Assembly: GCF_003010955.1 (NCBI RefSeq)
Contig: NZ_PGGO01000008.1
Span: 62,001 to 126,000, forward strand
DNA length: 64,000 nt
Origin: Phyllobacterium brassicacearum
GTDB taxonomy: Bacteria > Pseudomonadota > Alphaproteobacteria > Rhizobiales > Rhizobiaceae
Direction: 5' to 3'
Each line of letters opens with the position of its first letter. Position 1 is the stretch's first letter. Positions 8,715 to 16,416 of this stretch are shown here, one piece after another. The notes below the pieces were generated by a model. It was not told the origin of the DNA and searched no databases. It saw only the letters and a program-made list of their open reading frames with translations. The translations under genes were made by a program, and so were the position numbers.

Positions 8715-9100
8715 GCGGCAGCCTCCTGCATGATATCGGCAAGCGATTTGCTGGGCTTGCCCTTGCCCCTGGGTTTGATATCGAGCTGCTTGACGAGCCT
8801 GGCCTGGAGGTTGTTCAGACGAACAAGGTTCTCGTGGTCGACGGCCTCGCCCTTGACGATGGAAGCCTGCAACTTCTCGCTTTCAACCGTAACTGCGGCC
8901 ACTTGTCGGACCAGTGCCCGTTGGGGTTCGTTCAGGGAAGCAGCCCCGCCCATGTCATCCGCGAAGGACATGCAGAGGTCACGGAACCGGCGACCCAAAG
9001 CGCTCCGATTGTCCACGCCTTCAAGCAGCCACGATCCGTTCGAGATCGCAGAGCGATTACGAGTGGAATTACTGACGATCTGGTTTCGATGTGTGCTCAT
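8711..9100 (-). CDS. terS: Putative terminase small subunit (element 1)
   Basis: A 129-residue, mostly helical protein starting MSTHRNQIVSNSTRNRSA, immediately upstream of and overlapping terL, the usual terS position. The middle (SEKLQASIVKGEAVDHENLVRLNNLQARL) matches the helical multimerisation region of P27-like or related small subunits in style. It would recognise pac/cos DNA and load TerL. No clear ribosome site precedes the ATG at 9100; a hairpin lies there instead. Confidence 0.7.
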   Translation of the reverse strand: MSTHRNQIVSNSTRNRSAISNGSWLLEGVDNRSALGRRFRDLCMSFADDMGGAASLNEPQRALVRQVAAVTVESEKLQASIVKGEAVDHENLVRLNNLQARLVKQLDIKPRGKGKPSKSLADIMQEAAA

Positions 9101-9122
9101 AAACCCAGAAATGACTGGGTTT
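9101..9122. promoter_or_regulatory. Perfect 8-bp inverted repeat at the terS start
   Basis: AAACCCAG and CTGGGTTT are separated by 6 nt, directly abutting the terS start codon. As RNA the hairpin would occupy the ribosome-binding region. As DNA it could be an operator. This suggests the packaging operon is controlled at this point. Confidence 0.45.
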
Positions 9123-9210
9123 CGTAGGCACTTCAATGGCGGGAACAGGCATTACGGTGTGGCCCGTATAAACACGTAGCGGTACGTTTTACAGGACAGT
9201 GATTTTACCC

Positions 9211-9855
9211 TCAGTCAACGTGACGATCAAGGATACGCTTGACGGTCATGGCCTGCAGACCGTGGGATTCGCCTATCTTCCGGAAGCTCTCACCATTGGC
9301 CCTGGCATCCCTCATAGCCTGAATAATGGCCTGCTGTGCCGTGTTCTCGACGAGCCGGCCGTCAATGACATCGTAGCCGTAAGGGGTCTTGCCGCCTCCG
9401 TAGATGCCCTGAGACGCGAGGTGACGCTTAACCTCCCGGATACGCTCCCGGATGCGCTCCCGCTCGTTCTCGGCCACGGCAGACAAGATGGTGAAGACGA
9501 GCTTGGATATACCGTTGCCGGTGACGTCGCCGCCTAGATCGATCATCACCAGGCCAGTGCCTTGAGCCTTCAATTCCTCAAGCGTTCCAAGGGCATCGGA
9601 TGCGCTTCGGAACATGCGGTCCAGCTTGGGAGTGATGACCATATCGCCTTTACCGACGACGCCGAGAAGGCGCCGGCCTTGGGGTCGATCGGCGAGCGGC
9701 ACCGAGCCCGATACAGCGGCTTCTACGAAGACGTCAGACACTTCCCAGCCCTGCATCATGGCATAGCCGAGGATCTTCGCCTTCTGGGTTTCCAGGCTGT
9801 CACCCTTGGCCGCCTGCTCGCTTGTCGACACCCGAACGTAGCCGAAAACCTTCAT
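9211..9855 (-). CDS. Serine recombinase, resolvase/invertase family
   Basis: A 214-residue small serine recombinase. The N-terminal catalytic domain has GYVRVSTSEQ with nucleophile S10, the TPKLDRMFRS motif near 75-84, and a long E helix (VAENERERIRERI). A C-terminal helix-turn-helix ends TVKRILDRH. Such enzymes invert, resolve or integrate DNA at short crossover sites. GAGGGC lies upstream of the ATG. It is intact, and its own upstream region carries an inverted repeat that could be its site or operator. Confidence 0.92.
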   Translation of the reverse strand: MKVFGYVRVSTSEQAAKGDSLETQKAKILGYAMMQGWEVSDVFVEAAVSGSVPLADRPQGRRLLGVVGKGDMVITPKLDRMFRSASDALGTLEELKAQGTGLVMIDLGGDVTGNGISKLVFTILSAVAENERERIRERIREVKRHLASQGIYGGGKTPYGYDVIDGRLVENTAQQAIIQAMRDARANGESFRKIGESHGLQAMTVKRILDRHVD

Positions 9856-9871
9856 TGCAATGCCCTCATTC

Positions 9872-9912
9872 GTAACGTTGCTTTAGCTATGTTACTTACT
9901 AGGCAATGTTAC
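9872..9912. promoter_or_regulatory. Inverted repeat upstream of serine recombinase (candidate res site or operator)
   Basis: GTAACGTTGC (9872-9881) and GCAATGTTAC (9903-9912) form a 10-bp inverted repeat with one mismatch, centres 31 bp apart. A further GTTAC lies between them. Small serine recombinases often bind such sites next to their own gene. Confidence 0.4.
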
Positions 9913-10058
9913 AGACTGTTGCAAGGGTCCAAATTCAACACGATGTTGATTCTCCCTCCTTCGCAGAAAATACGCTCGTCAAAGCCTTTTCGCGCCCACG
10001 TCGCAGGATTGATTCAATTTAAGGTTGTGGTATCAGTAGACTCTACAGGAGAAGGTCC

Positions 10059-10415
10059 GTGCCACCGAAACGAACGCAGTCCCCCTGGCATATCGAGAAC
10101 AACGTCGTTGGATACAAGCCGCGACGGCGGCGGCAGTCATCATGGTATCTGCACTCATTTCGATTGTTTACTACCCGCATGCTGACCATCGCAGGCATTT
10201 TCGCCGCCCTGTTCCTGTTGCAACAGTTTGGCGCTGGCAGCTCGAATGGATGGCACGTGAACAACGTGTTTCAAGCCGCGCCGCGAAATTGCGCAACCGC
10301 CCGCGCAATCGGTGTCGACAATGCGCGTCGTGGCCAGCAGGGATACGCGCCGCACCTCGACCGCGACGGCGATGGGATTGCATGTGAGCCATACTACGGT
10401 AGAAACCGCTGGTAG
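10059..10415 (+). CDS. Membrane-anchored Excalibur calcium-binding protein
   Basis: The 118-residue protein has a basic N-terminus, one membrane span at about 41-58 (MLTIAGIFAALFLL) and a C-terminal Excalibur domain. That domain has the C...DRDGDGIACEP calcium-loop signature (about 100-111), so it lies outside the cytoplasm. GTG start, with AGGAG 9 nt upstream. Phage and island Excalibur proteins are usually of unknown function. Confidence 0.8.
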   Translation: MPPKRTQSPWHIENNVVGYKPRRRRQSSWYLHSFRLFTTRMLTIAGIFAALFLLQQFGAGSSNGWHVNNVFQAAPRNCATARAIGVDNARRGQQGYAPHLDRDGDGIACEPYYGRNRW

Positions 10416-10436
10416 AATTGGAGGAGAGCCACAGCA

Positions 10437-10619
10437 ATGAGCGATAAACAAACACCACGATGGAAACAGGAACGCGACGAGCGCTTGCGAAAACTAGGCG
10501 TGGGTGAGCAGCAGTCGTCGTCTGCGATCAGCTGCATTCATTGTAATCAGCTTTTTGAACCATGGCAGTCCACAGCAGCGGATTATGGACTCTGCGACAA
10601 TTGCCTCCATAAGGATTGA
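10437..10619 (+). CDS. Small zinc-ribbon protein, 60 aa
   Basis: Two Cys pairs (CIHC at about 33-36 and CDNC at about 53-56) form a zinc ribbon after a charged N-terminus. GGAGGAG lies 9 nt before the ATG. It follows the Excalibur gene by 21 bp, probably in one transcript. No further function can be read from the sequence. Confidence 0.65.
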   Translation: MSDKQTPRWKQERDERLRKLGVGEQQSSSAISCIHCNQLFEPWQSTAADYGLCDNCLHKD

Positions 10620-10710
10620 CTGCCAGCCCTGTTTAATTGTTCCACCGGGTACAGTTCCGGCCCCCCTTTCACGTTCAACCTAGATCCACAGCGAAACCGG
10701 AATAGTTCTC

Positions 10711-11163
10711 TTAGGCATTGATCATCTCGATTCCGTGCTTTGCACAAATGTCCCTGAAGGATGGCGCGCCCTGTCTTGAAGCACTACCGCTATCGACCTG
10801 GGATTCGACAACTTCTGCAACAAATGCCTCAAACAGACCTGCTGGTGAAGTGATCCCCAACTGTCGTCCGACACCTGGACCGAGGTTCTTAATGCCGTGC
10901 GGAGTCCCTCCGGCGGCGAACATCATATCTCCCGGGCCAAGCGTGCGAACCTCTTCGCCAACGCGGCATTCGTAGCTGCCTTCGATGATGATGTGCCACT
11001 CGTCGTAGGCGTGACGGTGGAGCCCCGCACCTGAACCGGGAGCATTGCTCATCTCGCAGAGGCTATAGTCTCCGAGAGTAGTAGGCTTGAAGGTTATTCT
11101 GATCTGCCCGAGCTGGTAAGTTTTACCCTCGCCGACAAGGAACAATCCCGATGCTTCCGTCAT
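10711..11163 (-). CDS. Cupin-domain protein, 150 aa
   Basis: A single cupin barrel. Motif 1 is GAGLHRHAYDEWHIIIEG, with two His and a Glu-like position. Motif 2 is GDMMFAAGGTPHGIKN, with the second-site His. GGGAGGT lies 6 nt upstream of the ATG at 11163, so the longer frame is ignored. It probably binds a metal. It may be an enzyme or a sensor of small molecules. It is metabolic cargo within element 1. Confidence 0.8.
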   Translation of the reverse strand: MTEASGLFLVGEGKTYQLGQIRITFKPTTLGDYSLCEMSNAPGSGAGLHRHAYDEWHIIIEGSYECRVGEEVRTLGPGDMMFAAGGTPHGIKNLGPGVGRQLGITSPAGLFEAFVAEVVESQVDSGSASRQGAPSFRDICAKHGIEMINA

Positions 11164-11225
11164 ACGCACCTCCCATTGCTTTGTTCCAAACATACAGGAG
11201 TCCGGAGCGGGGCGCGACAAAACCG

Positions 11226-11435
11226 TCAATGCGGCTTCTTCACGTCTCGCCTTGCCTTCTCCTGATCCTCGATCCACCGCATGAGCGTTGACTTCCTGGC
11301 GCATACTGTACGACCCATCCGGAACGTGGGGAGGTTCCCTTGCTCGTCGTGCCAAGAGACCTGCCGTGGCGTTAGGCCAAGGAAGCGGGCGATATTCTTA
11401 TTACCCATGAGGAGATCGGTCTCGTGAATGGTCAT
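11226..11435 (-). CDS. Small HTH DNA-binding protein, 69 aa
   Basis: The part NIARFLGLTPRQVSWHDEQG followed by FRMGRTVCARKSTLMRWIE is a helix-turn-helix of the MerR/AlpA (HTH_17) type. The ATG overlaps the stop of the upstream gene (ATGA), so translation is coupled. It is the last gene of the small replication-control operon and is likely a regulator or excisionase-like factor. Confidence 0.65.
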   Translation of the reverse strand: MTIHETDLLMGNKNIARFLGLTPRQVSWHDEQGNLPTFRMGRTVCARKSTLMRWIEDQEKARRDVKKPH

Positions 11436-11593
11436 GCGGCGGCCTTCCCTATCTGGATCACCTTGCCTTCACCATTCGGTCGCGGGATTTGATATACCGT
11501 TTCCAATGCGGCCTTACGGATGAGTGCCGGAACCGCATTGATGACATTGGACGGACGCGTCTCGGCCCACTCGAAAAGATTGAGCTGCTTCAT
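11432..11593 (-). CDS. Small hypothetical protein, 53 aa
   Basis: Starts MKQLNLFEWAETRPSNVIN at an ATGA overlap with the DUF1376 gene and ends with an ATGA overlap with the HTH gene. The MKQLNLFEWAE start resembles small rhizobial phage proteins that lie beside DUF1376 genes. Function unknown. Confidence 0.55.
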   Translation of the reverse strand: MKQLNLFEWAETRPSNVINAVPALIRKAALETVYQIPRPNGEGKVIQIGKAAA

Positions 11594-12228
11594 GCCGCAC
11601 CTCGCTCTTCCGATTGCCAGCTCTCGATATCGCAAGGGAACAGACAGCCAGCCATTAGCCGCCGGAGTGCATCATTCATTCGATAGTGAGATATGCCCTT
11701 TCGAACAAGTAGCGCTCTGCCCGCCTCGATGCTTGCTGGAATGGGGTATGGTACTTCTCGCGTAGACGCTAACTCTTCTTCCTCTAGAGCCCAATCTTCG
11801 TCTGGCTGTGATTGTGAATTTGGTTTTGAATATGGTTGTGGTTCTGGTTGTGGTTGCTTAGGCCCGGCTTTCTCCTCAGAAAAGCTAGGCTTATTGCCCG
11901 GCTTTTCATCTCGCCTTGGTCTGCCGCCTTTTCGACCGGCCTCAGATCGTTTCATGTGGGTTTCTTCTGCCGTTGCCCGTTGCTGTTCGAGCCGGTCGAG
12001 ACGCCAATCTTCCTCGAAGAGAGACTGGATAGCATCCTTCACAAAAGCCCATCGATCAGCACCGGCTCGCGCTATTCTTGCAAGCCGGTTGTCGTCAGCG
12101 GGGAGCCCGCCATGTTGCCAGTAATGCATCTTGAGGGAGATATATGCCCCAAACTCCTCGGCGGTCAGGTGAGAGGTTTCAGCGAGTTCATCGCCGATAT
12201 AGAGGGGCATCCAATGGAGATGGCTCAT
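11590..12228 (-). CDS. DUF1376 replication-associated protein (element 1)
   Basis: A 212-residue protein. The N-terminal DUF1376 domain reads MPLYIGDELAETSHLTAEEF then ISLKMHYWQHGGLP. A low-complexity Pro/Gln/Ser linker (about 118-150) and a short helical tail follow. DUF1376 proteins sit in phage replication modules, near or as replication initiators. It is part of a chain of overlapping small genes. A second DUF1376 gene lies in the prophage at 27651. Confidence 0.8.
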   Translation of the reverse strand: MSHLHWMPLYIGDELAETSHLTAEEFGAYISLKMHYWQHGGLPADDNRLARIARAGADRWAFVKDAIQSLFEEDWRLDRLEQQRATAEETHMKRSEAGRKGGRPRRDEKPGNKPSFSEEKAGPKQPQPEPQPYSKPNSQSQPDEDWALEEEELASTREVPYPIPASIEAGRALLVRKGISHYRMNDALRRLMAGCLFPCDIESWQSEERGAA

Positions 12229-12422
12229 AGCGACCTCGCTTTGATCAGCTGGGCCATCCTGAGCGCTTCACAGGCCTGCAGCGCCGTCAAGCCGAAGCGC
12301 TCGCGCAAAACGACAACGCCGGGTTGGTTGTAGTCGCGAGGCGTGGTGGCGTAAAAACGGGCGGCTTCCTCTACGATATCGGAATGCTCGTGCTCGGGAG
12401 GGGTGAGTTCCGCGACGCTCAT
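12225..12422 (-). CDS. Small hypothetical protein, 65 aa
   Basis: Reads MSVAELTPPEHEHSDIVEEA, then YNQPGVVVLRERFGLTALQACEALRMAQL, a helix-turn-helix-like segment. ATGA overlaps join it to both neighbours. Possibly a DNA-binding helper of replication; not assigned. Confidence 0.55.
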   Translation of the reverse strand: MSVAELTPPEHEHSDIVEEAARFYATTPRDYNQPGVVVLRERFGLTALQACEALRMAQLIKARSL

Positions 12423-12616
12423 GCGGCGCTCGCCATGAAGAAAGCGATAAGCTGGCCGCGTTCGGCTACCCACCGGCCACCAACTTTTTTGGCTGGGAGT
12501 TCGCCCGTTTCCAGCATGTGGAAGGTCGAACGTGCCGAGCGGCCTATGATCTTAGCAATCTCGCCTGCTCCCCAAACCAGATCCATTCCCTGCGCTGCAG
12601 CGGAAGTCGATGTCAT
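12419..12616 (-). CDS. AlpA/HTH_17-like small regulator, 65 aa
   Basis: The core EIAKIIGRSARSTFHMLETG then AKKVGGRWVAERGQLIAFF is the MerR-like winged HTH used by AlpA and excisionase proteins. The GAAAGG site 10 nt upstream supports the start at 12616. It is the first gene of the leftward operon and is divergent from the Arc-like gene, the usual place for a lysis/replication switch protein. Confidence 0.7.
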   Translation of the reverse strand: MTSTSAAAQGMDLVWGAGEIAKIIGRSARSTFHMLETGELPAKKVGGRWVAERGQLIAFFMASAA

Positions 12617-12669
12617 TTTTTGCAACCTTTCGCTAGTAAGAATGTAATATGGGTAATACAGTAATAGGG

Positions 12670-12679
12670 TTGACGTCAA
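12670..12679. promoter_or_regulatory. Palindrome TTGACGTCAA between divergent regulators
   Basis: A perfect 10-bp palindrome lies in the 108-bp space between the AlpA-like (minus) and Arc-like (plus) genes. Each strand gives a TTGACG -35-like hexamer. It is a candidate shared operator overlapping a divergent promoter, bound by one of the two flanking proteins. Confidence 0.4.
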
Positions 12680-12724
12680 GCGAAACCTAAGACAGTGCTA
12701 TGTAAAATACGTGGAGTAGTGAGC

Positions 12725-13309
12725 ATGGCGAAAGCGGGACGGGGTGCAGATCAATATATGCTGCGTCTACCAGACGGACTCAGGGATAGGATCAAAGCCT
12801 ATGCTGAGCGGCGAGGCACCAGCATTAACAGTGAAATTGTGCGCGTTCTTGAGCGGCAGTGGCCCGAGCAATGGCCCATAAACGATCGGCTTAGCCAGTT
12901 AGCTGAAGCGGTGAACGTTCTAGCCGCCGGTAAGTCAGATCCGCGCATTGCGCAGTTCATCAATGACTTTGAGAAAACAGTCGAAGGAATAATTTCGGGT
13001 CGAGTCACTGGGGTAGATATCGAGACACGCGAATCAGTGGTGGGCCTTTGGGAGGAGTACCAGCGCAAGCGCGGAGAGGATGAGGCCGAAACCTATCAAT
13101 CTGAATACGACGAAGAAGAAGACCGCACAATGAGCCTGATTGGACGCCCTGAGAAATATGCAATTCCGCCGGCCGAGCGGAAGAGATTGGGCAACCTCTC
13201 GGACGAAGAGTTGGAGATCTACAAATTGGGATATGAGGCCGGTTTGGACCGACGACATGAGCCGATTTCCGATAGCAACCCATTCGGCAATCCCTTAGAC
13301 AAGGACTAA
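12725..13309 (+). CDS. Arc-like ribbon-helix-helix regulator with long C-terminal tail
   Basis: In a 194-residue protein, residues 8-50 form an Arc-type ribbon-helix-helix: YMLRLPDGLRDRIKAYAERR then GTSINSEIVRVLE. A long acidic helical region and a polar tail follow. Phage Arc/Mnt repressors are usually about 50-85 aa, so the extension is unusual. GGAG lies 9 nt upstream of the start. It lies 2 bp upstream of integrase, so it may control integration as well as the divergent operon. Confidence 0.75.
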   Translation: MAKAGRGADQYMLRLPDGLRDRIKAYAERRGTSINSEIVRVLERQWPEQWPINDRLSQLAEAVNVLAAGKSDPRIAQFINDFEKTVEGIISGRVTGVDIETRESVVGLWEEYQRKRGEDEAETYQSEYDEEEDRTMSLIGRPEKYAIPPAERKRLGNLSDEELEIYKLGYEAGLDRRHEPISDSNPFGNPLDKD

Positions 13310-13311
13310 GC

Positions 13312-14505
13312 ATGTCGACTCGCAAGCGCACATGGACGAATGCCAAAGGTGAAGAGAAAACCGCCTGGGTGGTCGATTATGCCGATACCAAGGGCAAGCG
13401 CCGGCTGAAAACCTTCAAGCTCAAGAAGGCGGCTGACCAGTTCGCCGCTACCGCGACTGTAGAGGTCAGGGAAGGCGTTCATGTCGCTGACAGGGCCAGC
13501 GTTACAGTTGAAAAGGCCGGTTCGCTTTGGCTCGCTTCGGGCGAGAAAGCTGGCTTGGGACGCTCCACGATAAACCAGCGAAAGAGCCACCTGGAACATC
13601 ATATCAAACCGATGATCGGCGACACGCTCTTGTCAAAGCTGACGGTGCCGGCAGTGCGCGACTTTGAGGACAGGTTGCGGAAAGACGGCCGGTCATCGGT
13701 GATGGCAAAGAAGATTATCACGTCGCTCGGGTCCATCCTGGCCGACGCCAGCGAGCGCGGGCTCGCCACTCGCAACCCGGTAAGGGATATCCGCGGGAGT
13801 AGGAACAGCAGCGAGAGACGCACAGAGAGGCGACAGAAGGGCCGTCTGGAGGTCGGGACAGACATACCCACCCGCGAGGAGATTAAATCGCTGGTTGCCG
13901 CTCTGGACGCGCACTGGCGGCCATTGCTGGTTACCGTGATATTCACCGGCATGCGCTCATCTGAGCTGCGCGGGCTACGCTGGCAGGATGTCGATTTCAA
14001 GCGTGGTGAGATCAGTGTCCGTCAACGCGTCGACCAGTTCAGGAAAGTAGGGCCACCGAAGTCCGAGGCCGGAGCGCGGACCATTCCGGTGCCGCCGCTC
14101 GTGACCAATGCGCTCAAGGAACTGAAGCTCAAGCAGGGAAGCAAGCAGGAGATCGTCTTTGCCAACCCTGACGGCGAATCCCGCTCACATTCCAATGTCG
14201 TGACCAAGGGCCTTCAACCGGCAATGGTCAGGGCAGGGGTGACGATCGATATCGGCAAGATCGACAGGAACGGCAAGCCGATCGTCAAGGCAAAGTACAC
14301 CGGCCTTCACGCTCTGCGACATTTCTACGCGAGCTGGCTTATCAACCGGAAAGAGGATGGAGGGCTCGGAATGCCTGCCAAGATGGTTCAGGAACGGCTT
14401 GGACATGCCTCGATTGTCATGACGATGGATGTGTATGGCCACCTGTTCCCGAGAGGTGATGACGGCGGAGAATTGGCCGATGCTGCAACAGCACTTCTGA
14501 CCTGA
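13312..14505 (+). CDS. int: Tyrosine integrase of element 1
   Basis: A 397-residue phage-type tyrosine recombinase. The N-terminal arm-binding region is AWVVDYADTKGKRRLKTF; the SAM-like core DNA-binding domain spans about 65-160. Catalytic residues are R215 (TGMRSSELR), H333 and R336 (HALRH), H365 (LGHAS) and Y375 (DVYGH). It would insert the element at the tRNA-Cys 3' end. Its 3' end is 60 bp from the right att copy. Confidence 0.95.
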   Translation: MSTRKRTWTNAKGEEKTAWVVDYADTKGKRRLKTFKLKKAADQFAATATVEVREGVHVADRASVTVEKAGSLWLASGEKAGLGRSTINQRKSHLEHHIKPMIGDTLLSKLTVPAVRDFEDRLRKDGRSSVMAKKIITSLGSILADASERGLATRNPVRDIRGSRNSSERRTERRQKGRLEVGTDIPTREEIKSLVAALDAHWRPLLVTVIFTGMRSSELRGLRWQDVDFKRGEISVRQRVDQFRKVGPPKSEAGARTIPVPPLVTNALKELKLKQGSKQEIVFANPDGESRSHSNVVTKGLQPAMVRAGVTIDIGKIDRNGKPIVKAKYTGLHALRHFYASWLINRKEDGGLGMPAKMVQERLGHASIVMTMDVYGHLFPRGDDGGELADAATALLT

Positions 14506-14565
14506 GTGCAACATGGATGCGACATAGCATCAAAAAACCCTTTAATATCAATATCGGGGAGAAGC

Positions 14566-14610
14566 CTGCAAATCCTTGCACCCCGGTTCGATTCCGGGCG
14601 AGGCCTCCAC
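14566..14610 (+). repeat. att core, 45-bp direct repeat of tRNA-Cys 3' part (copy 2)
   Basis: Identical to 1476-1520. It closes element 1 on the right. It also lies beside the second integrase gene cluster, so it is plausibly the junction between two tandem elements. A third copy would be expected at the far end of the prophage, beyond this window. Confidence 0.9.
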
Positions 14611-14681
14611 CCTACCTTACCTCCACTACAAGCATTTGATTTTGTTTATGAATTTTCTAGGTGGGGCAGTTTAGAACCGCA

Positions 14682-14700
14682 CCCCACCCTTTAGGTGGGG
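14682..14700 (-). terminator. Hairpin at the HNH gene stop (weak terminator candidate)
   Basis: CCCCACC and GGTGGGG pair around a 5-nt loop overlapping the stop codon of the HNH gene. No T-run follows on either strand. The sequence AGGTGGGGCA also occurs 30 bp to the left as a direct repeat. It could be a weak terminator or part of the phage attachment region. Confidence 0.3.
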
Positions 14701-15245
14701 CAATTTGTTCCCGAAATGGCCTTCCTAGCGATGGTCATAAACGTCTCCAGACCCCATTCATTGAGTGCCAGGTTCAGTGCCAAAATCACTACGCGACAGT
14801 TGTCTCTCGTATAGCCCTTCGTACTGTCGATCCGGTCTATGCTCGGCCGGTACGGGGAAGATGCATAATCGTCGGAACCTGAAACTGCGAATTCGATTCC
14901 AGTGACAGCGCATCGATATTCTTGCGCTTCAAGCTTCTCCAATAGCCCACCAGCGGTAAGTTCGAATGAGCGTCCCTTCTGTTTTGCCCTGGCCTTGGCA
15001 AGCCAGATAGCTCGATAGAGTGGATTATGTCGTTTCTTCTTGCGGGTGGGGTGAGGCAACCGCACAGCAATTGGCCTTGGGTTTTCCATGCATTTGGCAT
15101 GCAGTTTTTTGAAAAGGTCTGGACTGACGATTGGATCGGGAAGCCGAATTCTTCCAACATCCGAGCGGCGAAAATAGTATCGGACGCCGCCGTGGCGCGT
15201 CTTGTTTGTTTCAAGATATTGGAATGAAGATAGATCAAGAACCAT
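14691..15245 (-). CDS. HNH endonuclease with integrase-like N-terminus
   Basis: 184 residues. The C-terminal half carries an HNH-type motif, YRCAVTGIEF (110-119) and PSIDRIDSTKGYTRDNC (134-150), typical of free-standing phage nucleases. Residues 7-52 (including TRHGGVRYYFRRSDVGRIRL) resemble the arm-binding N-terminus of the adjacent integrase (RHRKERYYFRANGKRYGRLP). The protein therefore looks like a fusion of an integrase DNA-binding module with a nuclease. Its start overlaps the integrase stop by 11 nt. Confidence 0.8.
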   Translation of the reverse strand: MVLDLSSFQYLETNKTRHGGVRYYFRRSDVGRIRLPDPIVSPDLFKKLHAKCMENPRPIAVRLPHPTRKKKRHNPLYRAIWLAKARAKQKGRSFELTAGGLLEKLEAQEYRCAVTGIEFAVSGSDDYASSPYRPSIDRIDSTKGYTRDNCRVVILALNLALNEWGLETFMTIARKAISGTNCPT

Positions 15246-16416
15246 TTGCTATTTCTGGCATATTTTCCGATTCATCGCCAGTTTCCTCGGTTAGAACGTT
15301 CCCGCTTTCACCCCAATCAATCTTCGAAACTGCCTGTCTGGCAAGTCGCGCACGCTGCGCATTCCGGGTGTAGATTTTCGACGTCTTGGCGTCCTTCCAT
15401 CCGAACATTCCCTCGAGCATCAAATCAGTCGCTTCGTTTTCGGCCATGTTCGTGGCAAGCCCCTTGCGGACGCTATGAGCGGTGAGGTGAGGGAGCCCGG
15501 CTTGGGTGAACCAATCCGACACGCGATTTCCCAATCCCTTGATGGAAAATGGACGTCCGTACTCGGTCACCATGTATGAAAGGTCTGTGACCGGGTGGAG
15601 CTTGAGAACGGCATCAAGAATCGGATGCACAGGTACTTGCAGCGTCGTTGGGTTCTTATTGCGCCCCTTGAATACCCGGAAGGTCAAAACGTCGCCACGG
15701 CGATGCTGTGGACCGATGAGGGCCAAATCCGACACTCGGACGCCGGTGTACATCAGAATGGTCAGGCCTAGGACGGCTTTTGATTGTGTCCCATGTCGCT
15801 CGACGTACTTTGCGATATCGTCATCGCGCATGGTCGCATGGCCCTCAGTCTTTACTCGAAACGATTCGACCAACTTTGCCGTGTTCACTTTGACCAATGG
15901 TTGTGGCTTGGCGGTTTTTCCCGCTTCAAATATCTGTCGCAGCACCTTCAGACGTTCGTCAGCAGCGAAAGGCGTATCTTTCTTGCGATCCCTCAGCGTT
16001 TCAACGCTTTCGGCTCCAAAGGCTGGTATGGGAATGTGAGCGAACAGGCGCGGGTCGGCGGCGGTCAAAGGCTCCAGAAGCATGCTGTCAATTATGGAGC
16101 GGCGTTTGTTCTGGGTTGTTGCATCCAGCTTTTCGAAAGCCTTGCTTCGAAGGTAGTTGACACAAAGGAAGTGAAATGTTCCCGGCTTGGCAACGAGCGG
16201 CACTTCCTGGGCGATGGCGATCTCCTGAAGCGAAGCCAAGGCACCTTCGAATAAGTTTCGGAACTCCCAATATTTATCGGTAAATTCTTGTCTGCTCGGA
16301 TTGTCGGGGAGTCTGCCGTAGCGCTTCCCATTCGCGCGAAAATAGTAGCGTTCTTTACGGTGGCGGTTCGGATTGAACTCGATATAGGGTAGATCGATTG
16401 TCGCCACGTCGTTCAT
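15235..16416 (-). CDS. int: Tyrosine integrase of the prophage
   Basis: A 393-residue tyrosine recombinase with the RYYFRANGKRYGRLP arm-binding start. Catalytic residues are R227 (YTGVRVSD), H314 and R317 (HSVRK) and Y349 (KIYTR), with a Trp at 340 in the fifth position (GWKDA). This rhizobial-type family differs clearly from the element 1 integrase. GGAGG lies 8 nt upstream of the ATG. The upstream excisionase-like stop overlaps its start, so both are coexpressed from the early operon. Confidence 0.94.
   Translation of the reverse strand: MNDVATIDLPYIEFNPNRHRKERYYFRANGKRYGRLPDNPSRQEFTDKYWEFRNLFEGALASLQEIAIAQEVPLVAKPGTFHFLCVNYLRSKAFEKLDATTQNKRRSIIDSMLLEPLTAADPRLFAHIPIPAFGAESVETLRDRKKDTPFAADERLKVLRQIFEAGKTAKPQPLVKVNTAKLVESFRVKTEGHATMRDDDIAKYVERHGTQSKAVLGLTILMYTGVRVSDLALIGPQHRRGDVLTFRVFKGRNKNPTTLQVPVHPILDAVLKLHPVTDLSYMVTEYGRPFSIKGLGNRVSDWFTQAGLPHLTAHSVRKGLATNMAENEATDLMLEGMFGWKDAKTSKIYTRNAQRARLARQAVSKIDWGESGNVLTEETGDESENMPEIANGS

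Larger units (their letters stand above)
1521..14565. mobile_element. Element 1: tRNA-Cys-integrated phage-like element, about 13 kb
   Basis: It is bounded by the 45-bp tRNA-Cys repeats, and its tyrosine integrase ends 60 bp from the right copy. Contents are DUF4145, HEPN-like and Panacea accessory genes, a minus-strand TerS/TerL packaging operon, a serine recombinase, a DUF1376 replication protein, AlpA-like and Arc-like regulators and integrase. No portal, capsid, head-tail or tail gene is visible. It therefore resembles a phage satellite or a shrunken prophage rather than a complete phage. Confidence 0.85.

Noticed and set aside
5789-9179. Two very long plus-strand open frames (456 and 695 codons) across 5.8-9.2 kb
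   Set aside because: They lie opposite to the terminase operon, which has Walker and nuclease motifs, coupled starts and ribosome sites. The plus-strand products show no domain and match GC-rich antisense shadowing.
14641-14700. Direct repeat AGGTGGGGCA as the prophage att core
   Set aside because: Only about 13 bp long and both copies are adjacent, within 45 bp; the 45-bp tRNA-Cys repeat is a far better att candidate.
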